A stretch of DNA of 64,000 nucleotides from Allobosea sp. WAO (GCF_001509835.1 NZ_JXTJ01000010.1:62001-126000), one strand, 5' to 3'. Numbered from the stretch's first letter, positions 52,946-62,553 are shown. Numbers and translations are program-made. Notes: a model not told the origin generated them from the letters alone.

Positions 52946-53019
52946 CAGCGAGACCCGCTCGCCTTATCCCTCGCGGAGCGCCGTTCCGGCGCTCCGATCG
53001 CTCACCCGGGCAAGTACGC

Positions 53020-53493
53020 ATGAAGTTCAATGATCTCGTCGCCGGCCTCGCCTTCATACTCATCGCCGGGCTGATTGCGGCCGGGGCATGGAGCCTGCCC
53101 AATCCCTCGCAGCAGCCGCTCGGCCCTTCGGCCTTCCCGTTGATACTGGCCGGGTTGCTGGCGTTCTGTGCGCTGCTCCTCGCCTGGCAGGGCGCGCGCT
53201 CCGTGGAGCGCGGCCCGGCGCTGGCGCTTGCCGACTGGGCCCGCAACCCGGCGGCGCTCGTCCGGCTGCTGCTCGTGCCCGCCGCGGTGCTGTTCTACAT
53301 CGCGGCCGCCGAGACGCTCGGCTTTCTGCTGACGGCGCCGCTGATCCTGGCGACGTTGTTCCTCGCCGGTGGTGTCCGGCCGCAGCTTGCCCTGCCGCTG
53401 GCGCTGGCCGCCGCGCTGGTGATGCACTCGATCTTCTATCTCGGCCTCGGGGTGCAATTGCCCTGGGGGCCGCTCGAACCTTTCCGTTGGTGA
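53020..53493 (+). CDS. tctB: tripartite tricarboxylate transporter small membrane subunit
   Basis: A 157-aa membrane protein with four predicted helices (LVAGLAFILIAGLIAAGAWS, FPLILAGLLAFCALLLAWQ, LLLVPAAVLFYIAAAETLGF, LALAAALVMHSIFYLGLGV) and the PNPSQQPLGPSAFP motif typical of TctB. I start at 53020 (MKFNDLVAG), preceded by CCCGGGCAAGTACGC; the longer frame reaches into tctC. The stop is 4 bp from the tctA start. Confidence 0.9.
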   Translation: MKFNDLVAGLAFILIAGLIAAGAWSLPNPSQQPLGPSAFPLILAGLLAFCALLLAWQGARSVERGPALALADWARNPAALVRLLLVPAAVLFYIAAAETLGFLLTAPLILATLFLAGGVRPQLALPLALAAALVMHSIFYLGLGVQLPWGPLEPFRW

Positions 53494-53497
53494 GACC

Positions 53498-55006
53498 ATG
53501 CTCGACGCCTACATGACCGCGCTGGGGATGGTGCTCGATCCCTATGTGCTCGCCGTCATCACCGCCTCTGCGATCTACGGGCTGGTCGTCGGCTGTATTC
53601 CCGGGCTTTCGGCGACGATGGCGACGGCGCTGCTGGTGCCGCTGACCTTCTTCATGCCGCCAGTGCCGGCGATCGCCGCGATCGTCACCACCTCGACCAT
53701 GGCGATCTTCTCCGGCGATATTCCGGGCTGCCTGCTGCGCATTCCCGGCACGCCGGCCTCCGCGGCCTATGTCGACGATTCCTATCAGATGACGCTGAAG
53801 GGTCAGCCCGAGCTCGCGCTCGGCATCGGCCTCTGGTTCTCGGTGCTGGGGGGGCTGTTCGGCACGGCGGTGATGATGGCGGCCTCGCCGGCGATCGCTG
53901 ATTTCGCGCTCGGCTTCGGCTCGGTCGAGTTCTTCTGGATCGTCATGCTCGGCCTCGGCGGCGCCGTGTTCATCGGCTCGTCGACGCCGCTGAAAGCCTG
54001 CATCGCCTTGCTGCTCGGGCTGCTGATCGCGATGGTCGGGATGAACAACCCGGCCGGCCAGCCACGCTTCACCTTCGATTCCACCGAGATGCTCGGCGGC
54101 GTCTCGCTGATCCCGATGATGGTCGGCATGTTCGCCTGCTCGGAGGTGATGCGCCACATGATCGCCGACGGCAGCGCGCCGCCGGTCGTGGTCAAGAAGA
54201 TCGGTTCGATCTTCGCCAATATGTGGCGGCTGACCAAGCAGTATCCGGTGCAGCTGCTGCGCGGCAGTGCACTCGGTACGATCGTTGGCATCCAGCCCGG
54301 CAGCGGCGCCGACATGGCGGCCTGGATGTCCTATGCGATGAGCAAGCGCTTCTCGAAGGAGCCGGAGAAGTTCGGCACCGGCCATCCGGAAGGGCTGATC
54401 GAGGCAGGTGCTTCCAACAACTCTTCGCTGGCCGGCGCCTGGATCCCGGCTTTGGTCTTCGGCATCCCCGGCGATTCGATCACCGCCATCGCCATCGGCG
54501 TGCTGATGATGAAGAACATGGCGCCGGGGCCGACGATCTTCGTCAGCAACCCGCAGAACGTCTATGCGCTCTTCCTCGTCTTCGTCATCGCCAATTTGAT
54601 GATGCTGCCGCTCGGCTGGGCGATCATCAAGGTCGCGTCGAAAGTACTGACGGTGCCGCGCAAGGTGCTGATGCCGATCATCCTGCTCTTCGCCATCGTC
54701 GGCTCCTACGCGATCAACAACTCGCTGTTCGATGTCGGGCTGATGCTGGCCTTCGGCGCGCTCGCCTTCGTGCTGGAGGAGAACGGTTTTCCGGTCGCGC
54801 CGGTGATCCTCGGCGTCGTGCTCGGGCCGTTGCTGGAGGAGTACTTCATCAACTCGATGATCAAGTCCGACGGCAGCCTGCTCGGCCTCGTCGACCGGCC
54901 GATCGCTGCCGTGCTGGCCGCGATCACCATCGGCATCATCGCCTGGACGATCATCAGCTCGATACGCGGCGGGCCGCGCCGCGAGGTCACGGCGCAGGAC
55001 CTGTAG
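53498..55006 (+). CDS. tctA: tripartite tricarboxylate transporter large membrane subunit
   Basis: A 502-aa inner-membrane protein with ~11-12 helices. The TctA signature VVGCIPGLSATMATALLVPL appears near the N-terminus and its counterpart GIQPGSGADMAAWMSYAMSK in the middle. GVEASNNSSLAG-like sequence (IEAGASNNSSLAG) and GIPGDSITAI are also conserved. It is the transport channel, driven by an ion gradient, working with TctB and TctC. Confidence 0.95.
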   Translation: MLDAYMTALGMVLDPYVLAVITASAIYGLVVGCIPGLSATMATALLVPLTFFMPPVPAIAAIVTTSTMAIFSGDIPGCLLRIPGTPASAAYVDDSYQMTLKGQPELALGIGLWFSVLGGLFGTAVMMAASPAIADFALGFGSVEFFWIVMLGLGGAVFIGSSTPLKACIALLLGLLIAMVGMNNPAGQPRFTFDSTEMLGGVSLIPMMVGMFACSEVMRHMIADGSAPPVVVKKIGSIFANMWRLTKQYPVQLLRGSALGTIVGIQPGSGADMAAWMSYAMSKRFSKEPEKFGTGHPEGLIEAGASNNSSLAGAWIPALVFGIPGDSITAIAIGVLMMKNMAPGPTIFVSNPQNVYALFLVFVIANLMMLPLGWAIIKVASKVLTVPRKVLMPIILLFAIVGSYAINNSLFDVGLMLAFGALAFVLEENGFPVAPVILGVVLGPLLEEYFINSMIKSDGSLLGLVDRPIAAVLAAITIGIIAWTIISSIRGGPRREVTAQDL

Positions 55007-55123
55007 GTGGCGCGGGTTGACCATCTCGACCTAAAGCGCGGCGCCGCCCGAACGACGTGAAGCGAGGTCGCTTTTGGTAAACTGCACGGGACCGGCGGCA
55101 CCGCCCGGTTACGATATCGTGAG

Positions 55124-55160
55124 TAAGGCCCAGAAATCGGTTCGCGATCTCCGGGCCTTA
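55124..55160 (+). terminator. long hairpin downstream of tctA
   Basis: TAAGGCCC and GGGCCTTA form an outer 8-bp stem, with an inner AATCG/CGATC pairing in the 21-nt loop. It lies ~120 bp after tctA and ~175 bp before the autotransporter gene. There is no T-run after the stem, so this may be a terminator or a 5' regulatory hairpin. The rest of the 329-bp gap 55007-55335 shows nothing else I can support. Confidence 0.35.
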
Positions 55161-55335
55161 ACTTGTCATGCACCATAGCCGGGCTCATCCTCGTCGGCAC
55201 TTGCCTTGATTCTGAGTGGGCCTTTCTGGTCCGGGATGTTGCTCCCGCCCTGAGAACCCAGAAGGGTATCGGCACGACGACCGACAGAGGCGGTCACGCG
55301 GGAGCAGAGGCGTCCCCGGTCGGAAGGTTCCGGAA

Positions 55336-58300
55336 ATGGAGCGTCCGATGGTTCGCTGGCCTCTGTACGCAGTCTCGGCTCTCTCGGTGTCATTGTATTT
55401 GAGCGGCCCCGCCCGCTCGCAGGTCTGTCCTTCTCCGATCGTCGTCAATGGCTCGCCATGCACGGTGACGCCGGGGACGGTGGTGACCGTCACACCCGCG
55501 AACGCGATTGGCCTCAGCGCCACCGGAGCGGGCGGACTGATCACCGGCAACGGCATCACCACGAACCTCGCCGCTGCCACGACGACCGGTGCGCGGGCTC
55601 AGAACACAGCCGCGATTCTGTTCAACGGCAGCACGCTCGCGACGACCGCGATCACGACCGCGACGGCAGCCGGACAGATCGGCCTCCAGGCTACCGGGAC
55701 GGGCAGCTCCGTCAGCGCCACCGGCTCCAGCGTTACGCTCGGTCCGGCGAACGGCACGACCGTGGCCAACAACCTGATCGGGGTGAGCGCGCTCTCGGGA
55801 GGCGCGGTCACGCTCGTGAACACCAATGTCACGACACTGGGGGCGGCCGGTGGGCTGAACAATAACGCGCTCGTTTCAGATGGTGCCGGAAGCCTCATCA
55901 ACGTCACGGGCGGAACGATCGCGACGCGCTCGAGAGCGTCCTTCGGTGCCTTCGCCCAGAATGGCGGCAGTATCCTTCTCGACGGCACAGCGATCTCGAC
56001 GACCGGCGTCGGCACGGCGGTGATCGCCGGAGGCCATGCCCTGTTCGCGACCGGAGCGGGCAGCCAGATCACCGGTACGAACCTCACCCTCGGCACGACG
56101 GGTAACTTCTCGAGCCCGGTCCGCATCGAGAGTGGTGGCGCGGTCTCCCTGACCGGCGCGACGATCACGTCGAGCGCCACCTCCGCCGCCGACACCGATC
56201 CCGCCGCGGGCGCGCGCGTGCTCAGCGGGGGGCAGCTCAGCCTCACCAGCAGCACCATCACGATGACCGGGCAGCGGGGTACCGGCATATCGATCCAGGG
56301 CGCTGGATCGACCGCGACGATCGCCAACACCGGCGTTTCGGCAGCGGGCAATCGTGCCAACGCGCTGTTCGTCGCCGGTGGGGGGCAGGCGAATGTCAGC
56401 GGCGGCACGTTGTCTTCTGCCGGGCCAACTTCGGTCTTGGTCCAGGACGCCGGCTCCGCGGTCACGCTGACGAATACGGCGATACAGGGCGTCAGCGGCC
56501 CGACGCTGATCGGCTATGGCCTGCGTGTGAATTCTGGCGCGACCGCGACCATGACGGGCGGGTCCTCGACCACGGATGGCCGCGACAGCCCCGGCATCGC
56601 GGCCTCGGGCGGCGGCAGCGTCAATGCGACGAATGTCACGGTAACGACCTCCGGCAACGACAACGCCATGGGCGTCATCGCCGACCTCGACGGGACGATC
56701 AACCTCACCGACGCCGTGGTCACCACCACCGGAGGCGAGGTCCGGTCGGGAGCCCGTCCGCACGCTCTCACGGCGCGCAACCCCAATGGCATCCTGACCG
56801 CGACCGGGACGACGGTGACAACCTCCGGCCTGCTCGCGATGGGTGTCGTCGCGGACGATGGCGGCGTTGCGACCTTCTCCCAGGGCCGGGTCACGACCTC
56901 CGGGACCAGCGGCATCGGGCTTTTCTCCGTGACCGAGCAGACGGGGGCGCAATTCGCCGCAAACCTGACGGCCAGCGATCTTTCGATCACGACCAGCGGC
57001 AATCTCGCGCATGCCGTCGCGGCCCAGTCGCGCAACGACATTTCCGCGCCGCTGGCCCTCGCGACGGTCAACAGGGCTGTCGTCCTGACGACCGGAATCA
57101 ATGCCGTGGGCCTGCGCGCCGTGCTCGGCGACTACGGCACCCGGCCGGTCACCGGACGCGGCGAGGCGCGGGTGGTCGCCAACGATTCCCAAGTCCGGAC
57201 GCAAGGTGCCGGCGCGCATGGCGCGCTTTCGCGCGACAATCCGACTTCGGTGACGATGAACCGGACGGATGTCGTGGCGTCCGGCCTGGCGGCGCATGGC
57301 TCGGTCGCCGAAGCGGGCGGTCTGATCGTGGGCAACAATGCAAGCGTGGTCGCAACGGGTGGGGCTTCGGCGGCACTCTTCGTCATCGGCGCGCCCGATG
57401 CGGTGTCCAATGCCCGCTTCACCGATAGCAGGCTTGCCAATCTCAGCGGCCCGACGATCGGCGTCGCGGGGAACGGCAATGTCTCGCTGACGAACTCGAC
57501 GGCAGGCGGAAGCGGGGAGTGGCTTCGCGTCGGACAGAGTACGGATTTCCCGCCACTGATCCAGTCGCCGCCGCAGACTGGCGTGCCCGACCCGCCTGAT
57601 CCCGATCTTCCGCCTCCGATGGGGCTCCCGCCAATCGGGGCGCCGCCCGGTCTGCCGGTTGTCCCCGGCCTCGCCAATGTGACGCTGACCAACTCGACCG
57701 TCATCGGCTCGGCCTTCACCGCGCCCGGCAGTGTCTCGAACGTGACGCTGGTCGACAGCACCTGGATCATGACGGGCAACTCGAATGTCACCAATCTCGT
57801 CAACGATCCCAGCCTGATCCAGTACACGCCGCCGACTGGCGACCCGGCGCTGCTCGCCAGCTACAAGACTCTGACGGTCGTGAACTACGTCGGCATCGAC
57901 GGCCGCATCGGCCTGAACACCTTCCTCGGCGCTGACGCATCGCCATCCGACCGCCTGATCATCGATGGCGGGCAGGCATCCGGACGTTCGCCGCTCCTGA
58001 TCGCCAATACGATTGGCCCTGGCGATCTGACCATCGCCAACGGCATCCTTGTGGTGGACGCGATCAACGGGGGCACCACGGTGCCCGGCACCTTCACGCT
58101 GGGGCATCCGGTGGTCGCAGGCCCTTATGAATACCTGCTCTTCCGCGGCAGCGTCGACACGTCGGGGCCGCAGAACTGGTATCTGCGCTCGCATATCGCG
58201 GTGCCGCCGGAGCCGCCGACCCCGACTCCGCCCGAGCCGACCCCGCCGGATCCGGGGCCCGCACCGACGCCGCCGACCCCGACACCGCCGACACCGCGGC

Positions 58301-59403
58301 CGGCGCCCGTGGTGATCCCGAACTACCGCCAGGAAACCTCGCTCTACGCGGCGCTGCCGGCGATGCAGCTGATCTATGGCCGCACGCTGCTCGACAGCCT
58401 GCACGAGCGGGTCGGCGAACTCAGGCCGCCGGAGGCTGTGCCGGTGACCGAGGAACGGACGATCTGGTGCAAGAACCCCGAGAAAAACTTTCGCTGCACT
58501 ACGATCGTGCAATTGCCGGCGAGCGCGATCGCGCCCGGACGCTCCTATGTCTCGTCGGGTTGGGCCCGGGTGATCGGCCGGCGTGGCGAGCAGGATGGCG
58601 GGGCCTGGGGCATTCTGCGCAACGGCCCGAACTTCGACTACGACCTCTATGCCTTCCAGGCCGGGCTCGACCTCTACCGCAGCTACAATGCCGACGGCTC
58701 GCGCGACCATGCCGGCATCTATGGCGGGGTCGGCCGGATTGAAGGCGACGTCACGCATTTCAACGGCATCAGGGCCGGGCGCAACACGATCGACGCCACG
58801 TCGCTCGGCGCCTACTGGACGCATTTCGGCGCCGCGGGTTGGTATCTCGACGGCGTGGTCCAGGGCACATGGTACGATGCCAAGGCCGATTCCCGGCGCG
58901 GCTTCGTGCTCAACCGGGACGCCTTCGGCTTCGCGGCCTCGCTGGAAGGCGGCTATCCGATCGCGCTCGGCCAAGGCTGGATCATCGAGCCGCAGGCGCA
59001 GATCGTCTACCAGACGATCTCGAGTGGAACCGCGGCTGATGCCGCGGCCTTGGTCCGCTTCTCCGACGCCGACTCGCTCGCCGGCCGGATCGGCGGGCGG
59101 CTCGCCAAGAGCTGGACGCTGGAGGAGCCGGCAACCGGCGGGCGGCCGCGGATGCTGACCGCCTGGCTGAAGGCGAGCCTGTGGAACGAGTTTTTGGGCA
59201 ACCCCAAGACCTCCTTCTCCTCGGCGACCGGCTTCATCCCCTTCCGCTCCGATCTCGGCGGCAGCTGGGCCGAGCTCAAGGCGGGCGTCGACGCCCAGAT
59301 CGCCCGCAATGTCGCGCTCTACGCCTCGGCGGGCTACTCCGTCGGCCTCGATGGCCGTTCCCACGCCTATGACGGAAGGCTCGGGGTGAAGGTTTCGTGG
59401 TGA
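55336..59403 (+). CDS. second large autotransporter
   Basis: A 1355-aa cell-surface protein. A Sec signal (MVRWPLYAVSALSVSLYLSGPARSQ) leads to VCPSPIVVNGSPCTVTPGT and a Thr/Ser/Gly/Ala-rich beta-helical passenger (~30-950) with irregular repeats such as GGxVTLTNTxI, TTSGxxAxG. A Pro-rich hinge (~957-993, PPEPPTPTPPEP ...) precedes a C-terminal barrel module that opens NYRQETSLYAALPAMQL and ends GRLGVKVSW (terminal aromatic). WCKNPEKNFRC may form a disulfide loop. Unlike the first autotransporter it lacks AQSIGGGGG repeats. I start at 55336, with GGAAGG 8 nt upstream; 55348 is possible. No regulator is adjacent. Confidence 0.9.
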   Translation: MERPMVRWPLYAVSALSVSLYLSGPARSQVCPSPIVVNGSPCTVTPGTVVTVTPANAIGLSATGAGGLITGNGITTNLAAATTTGARAQNTAAILFNGSTLATTAITTATAAGQIGLQATGTGSSVSATGSSVTLGPANGTTVANNLIGVSALSGGAVTLVNTNVTTLGAAGGLNNNALVSDGAGSLINVTGGTIATRSRASFGAFAQNGGSILLDGTAISTTGVGTAVIAGGHALFATGAGSQITGTNLTLGTTGNFSSPVRIESGGAVSLTGATITSSATSAADTDPAAGARVLSGGQLSLTSSTITMTGQRGTGISIQGAGSTATIANTGVSAAGNRANALFVAGGGQANVSGGTLSSAGPTSVLVQDAGSAVTLTNTAIQGVSGPTLIGYGLRVNSGATATMTGGSSTTDGRDSPGIAASGGGSVNATNVTVTTSGNDNAMGVIADLDGTINLTDAVVTTTGGEVRSGARPHALTARNPNGILTATGTTVTTSGLLAMGVVADDGGVATFSQGRVTTSGTSGIGLFSVTEQTGAQFAANLTASDLSITTSGNLAHAVAAQSRNDISAPLALATVNRAVVLTTGINAVGLRAVLGDYGTRPVTGRGEARVVANDSQVRTQGAGAHGALSRDNPTSVTMNRTDVVASGLAAHGSVAEAGGLIVGNNASVVATGGASAALFVIGAPDAVSNARFTDSRLANLSGPTIGVAGNGNVSLTNSTAGGSGEWLRVGQSTDFPPLIQSPPQTGVPDPPDPDLPPPMGLPPIGAPPGLPVVPGLANVTLTNSTVIGSAFTAPGSVSNVTLVDSTWIMTGNSNVTNLVNDPSLIQYTPPTGDPALLASYKTLTVVNYVGIDGRIGLNTFLGADASPSDRLIIDGGQASGRSPLLIANTIGPGDLTIANGILVVDAINGGTTVPGTFTLGHPVVAGPYEYLLFRGSVDTSGPQNWYLRSHIAVPPEPPTPTPPEPTPPDPGPAPTPPTPTPPTPRPAPVVIPNYRQETSLYAALPAMQLIYGRTLLDSLHERVGELRPPEAVPVTEERTIWCKNPEKNFRCTTIVQLPASAIAPGRSYVSSGWARVIGRRGEQDGGAWGILRNGPNFDYDLYAFQAGLDLYRSYNADGSRDHAGIYGGVGRIEGDVTHFNGIRAGRNTIDATSLGAYWTHFGAAGWYLDGVVQGTWYDAKADSRRGFVLNRDAFGFAASLEGGYPIALGQGWIIEPQAQIVYQTISSGTAADAAALVRFSDADSLAGRIGGRLAKSWTLEEPATGGRPRMLTAWLKASLWNEFLGNPKTSFSSATGFIPFRSDLGGSWAELKAGVDAQIARNVALYASAGYSVGLDGRSHAYDGRLGVKVSW

Positions 59404-59463
59404 GGGCGCTTCGATGTCTTTTCACGGGGCTGCCAAAGTGCCCGGCAGCTGGGCTGCTTTGAA

Positions 59464-59494
59464 GCCTGCGACAGGTCTCCCTTCGCTCGCAGGC
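59464..59494 (+). terminator. hairpin after the second autotransporter gene
   Basis: GCCTGCGA and TCGCAGGC form an 8-bp perfect stem with a 15-nt loop, 60 bp after the stop at 59403. It is not followed by a T-tract. The rest of the 285-bp gap to 59689 shows no supported gene. Confidence 0.35.
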
Positions 59495-59688
59495 CGAGTC
59501 TGTAAGCCTTGCCGTTTGGTGGCGCTCGCCATTGAGAAAGGGGCCTTGAGCTCCGTCGGCTTTGACGCTACAGGGCTGGCATCAGCAGAAGGAAGTTAAT
59601 GCGCAGAGGCCTCATCTGAACCGCATCTCGCGGTGTCATTAGCCCCCTTGAGGGCTTCTCTGTTTGCATTCCCATCTGCGGAAACATC

Positions 59689-60141
59689 ATGAAAAACGTG
59701 GAAACGACGATCCGCGCCTATGAGACGTCGACGGATCTCGAAGCGCTGTCGGCCATCTGGTTCGAGGCTTCGCTCCTGGCCCACCCCTTTATCGGCGAGG
59801 AGCGCCTGCGCGAGCAGCGCGTCCTGATCGAGACGAGATATCTCCCCGAGGCCGAGACTTGGGTGGCCTGTCGCGCGGGCGAGCCGGTCGGCTTCGTCAG
59901 CTTGCTCGAGCATTTCATCGGCGGCTTGTTCGTCGCCTCCGGCCAGCAGGGGAACGGCATCGGCCGGACCCTGGTCGCCCATGCGCTGAAGCTGAAGGGC
60001 GAGCTCATGCTCGAGGTCTACACCGACAACAAGCAGGCCTACGCCTTCTACGAAGCGCTCGGCTTCAAGGAGCTGTCGCGGCGGGCGCAGGACGATGAGG
60101 GCCTGCCGTTCGAGAACGCGCAGATGCGCCTGGGGGCCTGA
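59689..60141 (+). CDS. GNAT-family N-acetyltransferase
   Basis: A 150-aa acetyltransferase. Acetyl-CoA binding motif A is seen in GGLFVASGQQGNGIGRTLVAHAL (Q-x-x-G-x-G pattern) and motif B in LEVYTDNKQAYAFYEALGF. It resembles YjaB/RimI-like enzymes; the substrate is unknown. Monocistronic, followed by a strong UUCG hairpin. Confidence 0.9.
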   Translation: MKNVETTIRAYETSTDLEALSAIWFEASLLAHPFIGEERLREQRVLIETRYLPEAETWVACRAGEPVGFVSLLEHFIGGLFVASGQQGNGIGRTLVAHALKLKGELMLEVYTDNKQAYAFYEALGFKELSRRAQDDEGLPFENAQMRLGA

Positions 60142-60180
60142 CGAGCCGGCAGGGCGGCGCGCGTCGTCCTGCCGAGCCCT

Positions 60181-60206
60181 GCGAATGCGGCTTCGGCCGC
60201 ATTCGC
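60181..60206. terminator. UUCG-loop terminator shared by convergent genes
   Basis: GCGAATGCGGC and GCCGCATTCGC form an 11-bp perfect stem closing a TTCG tetraloop, an exceptionally stable hairpin. It lies 40 bp after the GNAT stop (plus strand) and 13 bp after the OmpA-like stop (minus strand), so it probably ends both transcripts. A second 7-bp hairpin (CGGCAGG/CCTGCCG, 60147-60174) adjoins it. Confidence 0.6.
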
Positions 60207-60218
60207 TTCCGGCGCGTA

Positions 60219-61235
60219 TCAGCGCTCGGTGATCTTGAACTCGATGCGGCGGTTGCGGCGCCAGGCCTCGTCATTGTTGGCGACGTCGAGCGGCTGGAAC
60301 TCGCCGAAGCCGGTCGCGGCGATGCGGTCGGCCGGAATGCCCTTGGTGATCAGATACTCGACCACGGCGACGGCACGGGCGGTCGAGAGGTTCCAGTTCG
60401 AGGGGAACTGGGCCGAGCGGATCGGCCGGTTGTCGGTATGGCCGTCGACGCGCAGGATCCAGGGCAGGTCGGGCGGCATCTCGCGGCCGAGATCGGCGAT
60501 GATCGTGCCGAGCTTGTCGAGCTCGGCGCGGCCTTCCGGCTTCAGCACCGCCTGACCGGCGTCGAAGAAGACCTCGGACTGGAAGACGAAGCGGTCGCCG
60601 ACGACGCGGATGTCCGGCCGCGTACCGAGCACCTGACGCAGGCGGCCGAAGAAGTCGGAGCGGTAGCGCGCCAGTTCCTGGACGCGTTGAGCCAGCGCGA
60701 CATTGAGGCGCGAGCCGAGCTCGGCGATGCGCGTCTGCGCTTCCTTGTCCTTGGCTTCGGCGGCGCCGATAGCCTCCTCGAGCGCGGCGAGCTGGCGGCG
60801 CATGGCGAGGATCTGCTGGTTGACCAGCTCGACGGTGGCCTGGGCCCGCGCCGAAAGCTGCTTTTCGGCCTCCAGCGCCTTCTGGCTCTCGGCGAGCTGG
60901 GCCGGGGCATTGCCGTTGACGCTGTCGAGCATGCCCTGGATGCGGCCGCGCTCGGCCTGCTCGGTGGTCAGCGTCGACTGCAGCAAGGCAAGCGAATCCT
61001 TGGCATCCTTGCCGGCGGCGCGTTCGAGCGCCAGGAGGTCGGTGAGCTCGGAAAGCTGGCGATTCAGCCGGTCGAGCACCGTGTCCTTGCCGGAGATCTC
61101 CTGCGACAGGAAGAACTGCCCGAGCACGAAGACAGACAGCAGGAAGACGATGCCGATCAGCATCGTCGAAAGCGCGTCGACGAAGCCCGGCCAGAAATTG
61201 ACGTCCTCGCGGCGGTGGGAGCGGGACAGGGCCAT
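60219..61235 (-). CDS. OmpA/MotB-like peptidoglycan-binding envelope protein
   Basis: A 338-aa inner-membrane-anchored protein. One N-terminal helix (TMLIGIVFLLSVFVLGQFFL) preceded by NFWPGFVDALS is typical of MotB/TolR-like stators. A coiled-coil periplasmic region (~45-190) follows. The C-terminal OmpA domain (~200-338) contains VDGHTDNRPI and LSTARAVAVVEYLITKGIPADRI. It pairs with the MotA/TolQ-like protein encoded upstream, presumably as a proton-driven complex spanning to peptidoglycan. Flagellar function is not indicated; no flagellar genes are nearby. Confidence 0.88.
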   Translation of the reverse strand: MALSRSHRREDVNFWPGFVDALSTMLIGIVFLLSVFVLGQFFLSQEISGKDTVLDRLNRQLSELTDLLALERAAGKDAKDSLALLQSTLTTEQAERGRIQGMLDSVNGNAPAQLAESQKALEAEKQLSARAQATVELVNQQILAMRRQLAALEEAIGAAEAKDKEAQTRIAELGSRLNVALAQRVQELARYRSDFFGRLRQVLGTRPDIRVVGDRFVFQSEVFFDAGQAVLKPEGRAELDKLGTIIADLGREMPPDLPWILRVDGHTDNRPIRSAQFPSNWNLSTARAVAVVEYLITKGIPADRIAATGFGEFQPLDVANNDEAWRRNRRIEFKITER

Positions 61236-61273
61236 GCGCTCAGATGCTCCTCAAGCGGATGCTTCTATACCCC

Positions 61274-61380
61274 GGTCGTCCCGGCCGGAGCAAAGCGAAG
61301 AGCCGGGACCCATGCCTGAACCTCTTTCGGTAAGGCTCCGGCATGGGTCCCGGGTCTCCTTGCAGTCGCCCGGGACGACC
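61274..61380. repeat. palindromic intergenic repeat (GGTCGTCCCGG type)
   Basis: Outer arms GGTCGTCCCGG (61274-61284) and CCGGGACGACC (61370-61380) are perfect complements. Inner arms CCGGGACCCATGCC (61303-61316) and GGCATGGGTCCCGG (61340-61353) are perfect over 14 bp. The ~107-bp element would fold into a two-level hairpin. It sits in the 191-bp gap between the MotA-like and MotB-like genes and differs in sequence from the repeat at 22801. Confidence 0.8.
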
Positions 61381-61426
61381 CGCGGGAATACGAGCAGGAG
61401 ATTCGTCATCGCTATCTGTGGCGTGC

Positions 61427-62446
61427 TCATGGCTCCGCCACCGTATCGGCCGCGAGGCGCTCTATCAGGCGCTTCAGATCCTTTTCGCGCGCGGCCTGGG
61501 CCTCGACCCAGTCGCGAATCAGCTGCTGCTCGGAACGCATGTGCTGGACGAGGCCCTGAATGCCCTCGGCGAGATTGGCCATGGCCTGCGCGGCGGCGCG
61601 GCTGTTGGCGCCTTCCTGGATCGCGGCATGGAGCTTGTCGAAGCGCTCGCCGAGCCCGTCGAGGCTGGCTGCCTGGCTCGCGGTGGTGCTGGCGCCGAGA
61701 TAGCCTTCGATCTCGTTGCGGAAGCGGCGCTGGGCCTGCGCCACCTGGAGTTCGAGGAAGCCGAGTACCAGCGAGCCGGCGATGCCGAAGAGCGAGGACG
61801 AGAAGGACAGGCCCATGCCGGCGAGAGGCGCAGCGAGGCCGGCCTTGAGCTCGTCGAAGAGAACGCCGGACTCTGCACCGGTGCGCAGGCTCTTGATGAC
61901 GTTGCCGACCGAGGACACCGTGTCTAGCAGGCCCCAGAAGGTGCCGAGCAGGCCGAGGAAGACGAGCAGGCCGGCGAGATAGCGCAGCACTTCGCGGCCA
62001 TCGTCGAGCCTGACCGCGATCGATTCGAGCAGGCTCGCGGCCTGGTCGGAGGCAAGGCTGCGGCGCTGCAGCGCCGGCAGGACGGAGGCGAGCGGGCTGA
62101 TCACCTGCGAGCGGCGAATGGCGGCGTCGGCCGGGCTGGCGGCCAGCCGCGTCGCGGCACGGGCCTCGCTGTCGACGCGCCAGAGCTCGCGCAGTGCGAT
62201 CAGGACGCCGACCGCGAGCGCGCCGACGATCAGGCCGTTCAGGCCCGGATTGGTCATGAAGGCGGAGCGCAGGCCGGCCTGGAGGATGAAGATCAGGAAG
62301 CCGATCAGCGCCAGGAAGACCAAAGCGCGAATGAAATAGCGCAGCGGCCGCGAGAAGCGGAGCGTTTCGGAATGCAGCGCGGACATCGGGGCCGCAGCCG
62401 CATTCTCCCGCGCCACGGCCTCCGGGGCCGCTTCGTCATTGGCCAT
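61427..62446 (-). CDS. MotA/TolQ/ExbB-family proton-channel-like protein
   Basis: A 339-aa inner-membrane protein. The N-terminal half has helices FIRALVFLALIGFLIFILQA and LNGLIVGALAVGVLIALREL. The channel region is LLVFLGLLGTFWGLLDTVSS and FDELKAGLAAPLAGMGLSFSSSLFGIAGSLVLGFLEL, matching the MotA/TolQ/ExbB signature. A C-terminal helical tail follows (~255-339). It likely forms an energised complex with the OmpA/MotB-like partner. Confidence 0.9.
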   Translation of the reverse strand: MANDEAAPEAVARENAAAAPMSALHSETLRFSRPLRYFIRALVFLALIGFLIFILQAGLRSAFMTNPGLNGLIVGALAVGVLIALRELWRVDSEARAATRLAASPADAAIRRSQVISPLASVLPALQRRSLASDQAASLLESIAVRLDDGREVLRYLAGLLVFLGLLGTFWGLLDTVSSVGNVIKSLRTGAESGVLFDELKAGLAAPLAGMGLSFSSSLFGIAGSLVLGFLELQVAQAQRRFRNEIEGYLGASTTASQAASLDGLGERFDKLHAAIQEGANSRAAAQAMANLAEGIQGLVQHMRSEQQLIRDWVEAQAAREKDLKRLIERLAADTVAEP

Positions 62447-62553
62447 GCGTGGTATTCCGTTCCGGTTTCTCCGCCTCCGGCAATGTCGCCTCCCGCCACG
62501 CCGGGATCAAGCGCGAATGCGGCTCGTTCAGATGAAGTTCCTCGGGCGTGGAG

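Noticed and set aside
55876-59364. A 1162-codon minus-strand open frame opposite the second autotransporter
   Set aside because: Antisense shadow without family features or a ribosome-binding site.
60219-62446. Possible Zorya-type anti-phage system (ZorA/ZorB are MotA/MotB-like)
   Set aside because: No ZorC/D/E helicase or nuclease genes are adjacent and the proteins look like the ordinary Rhizobiales envelope pair.
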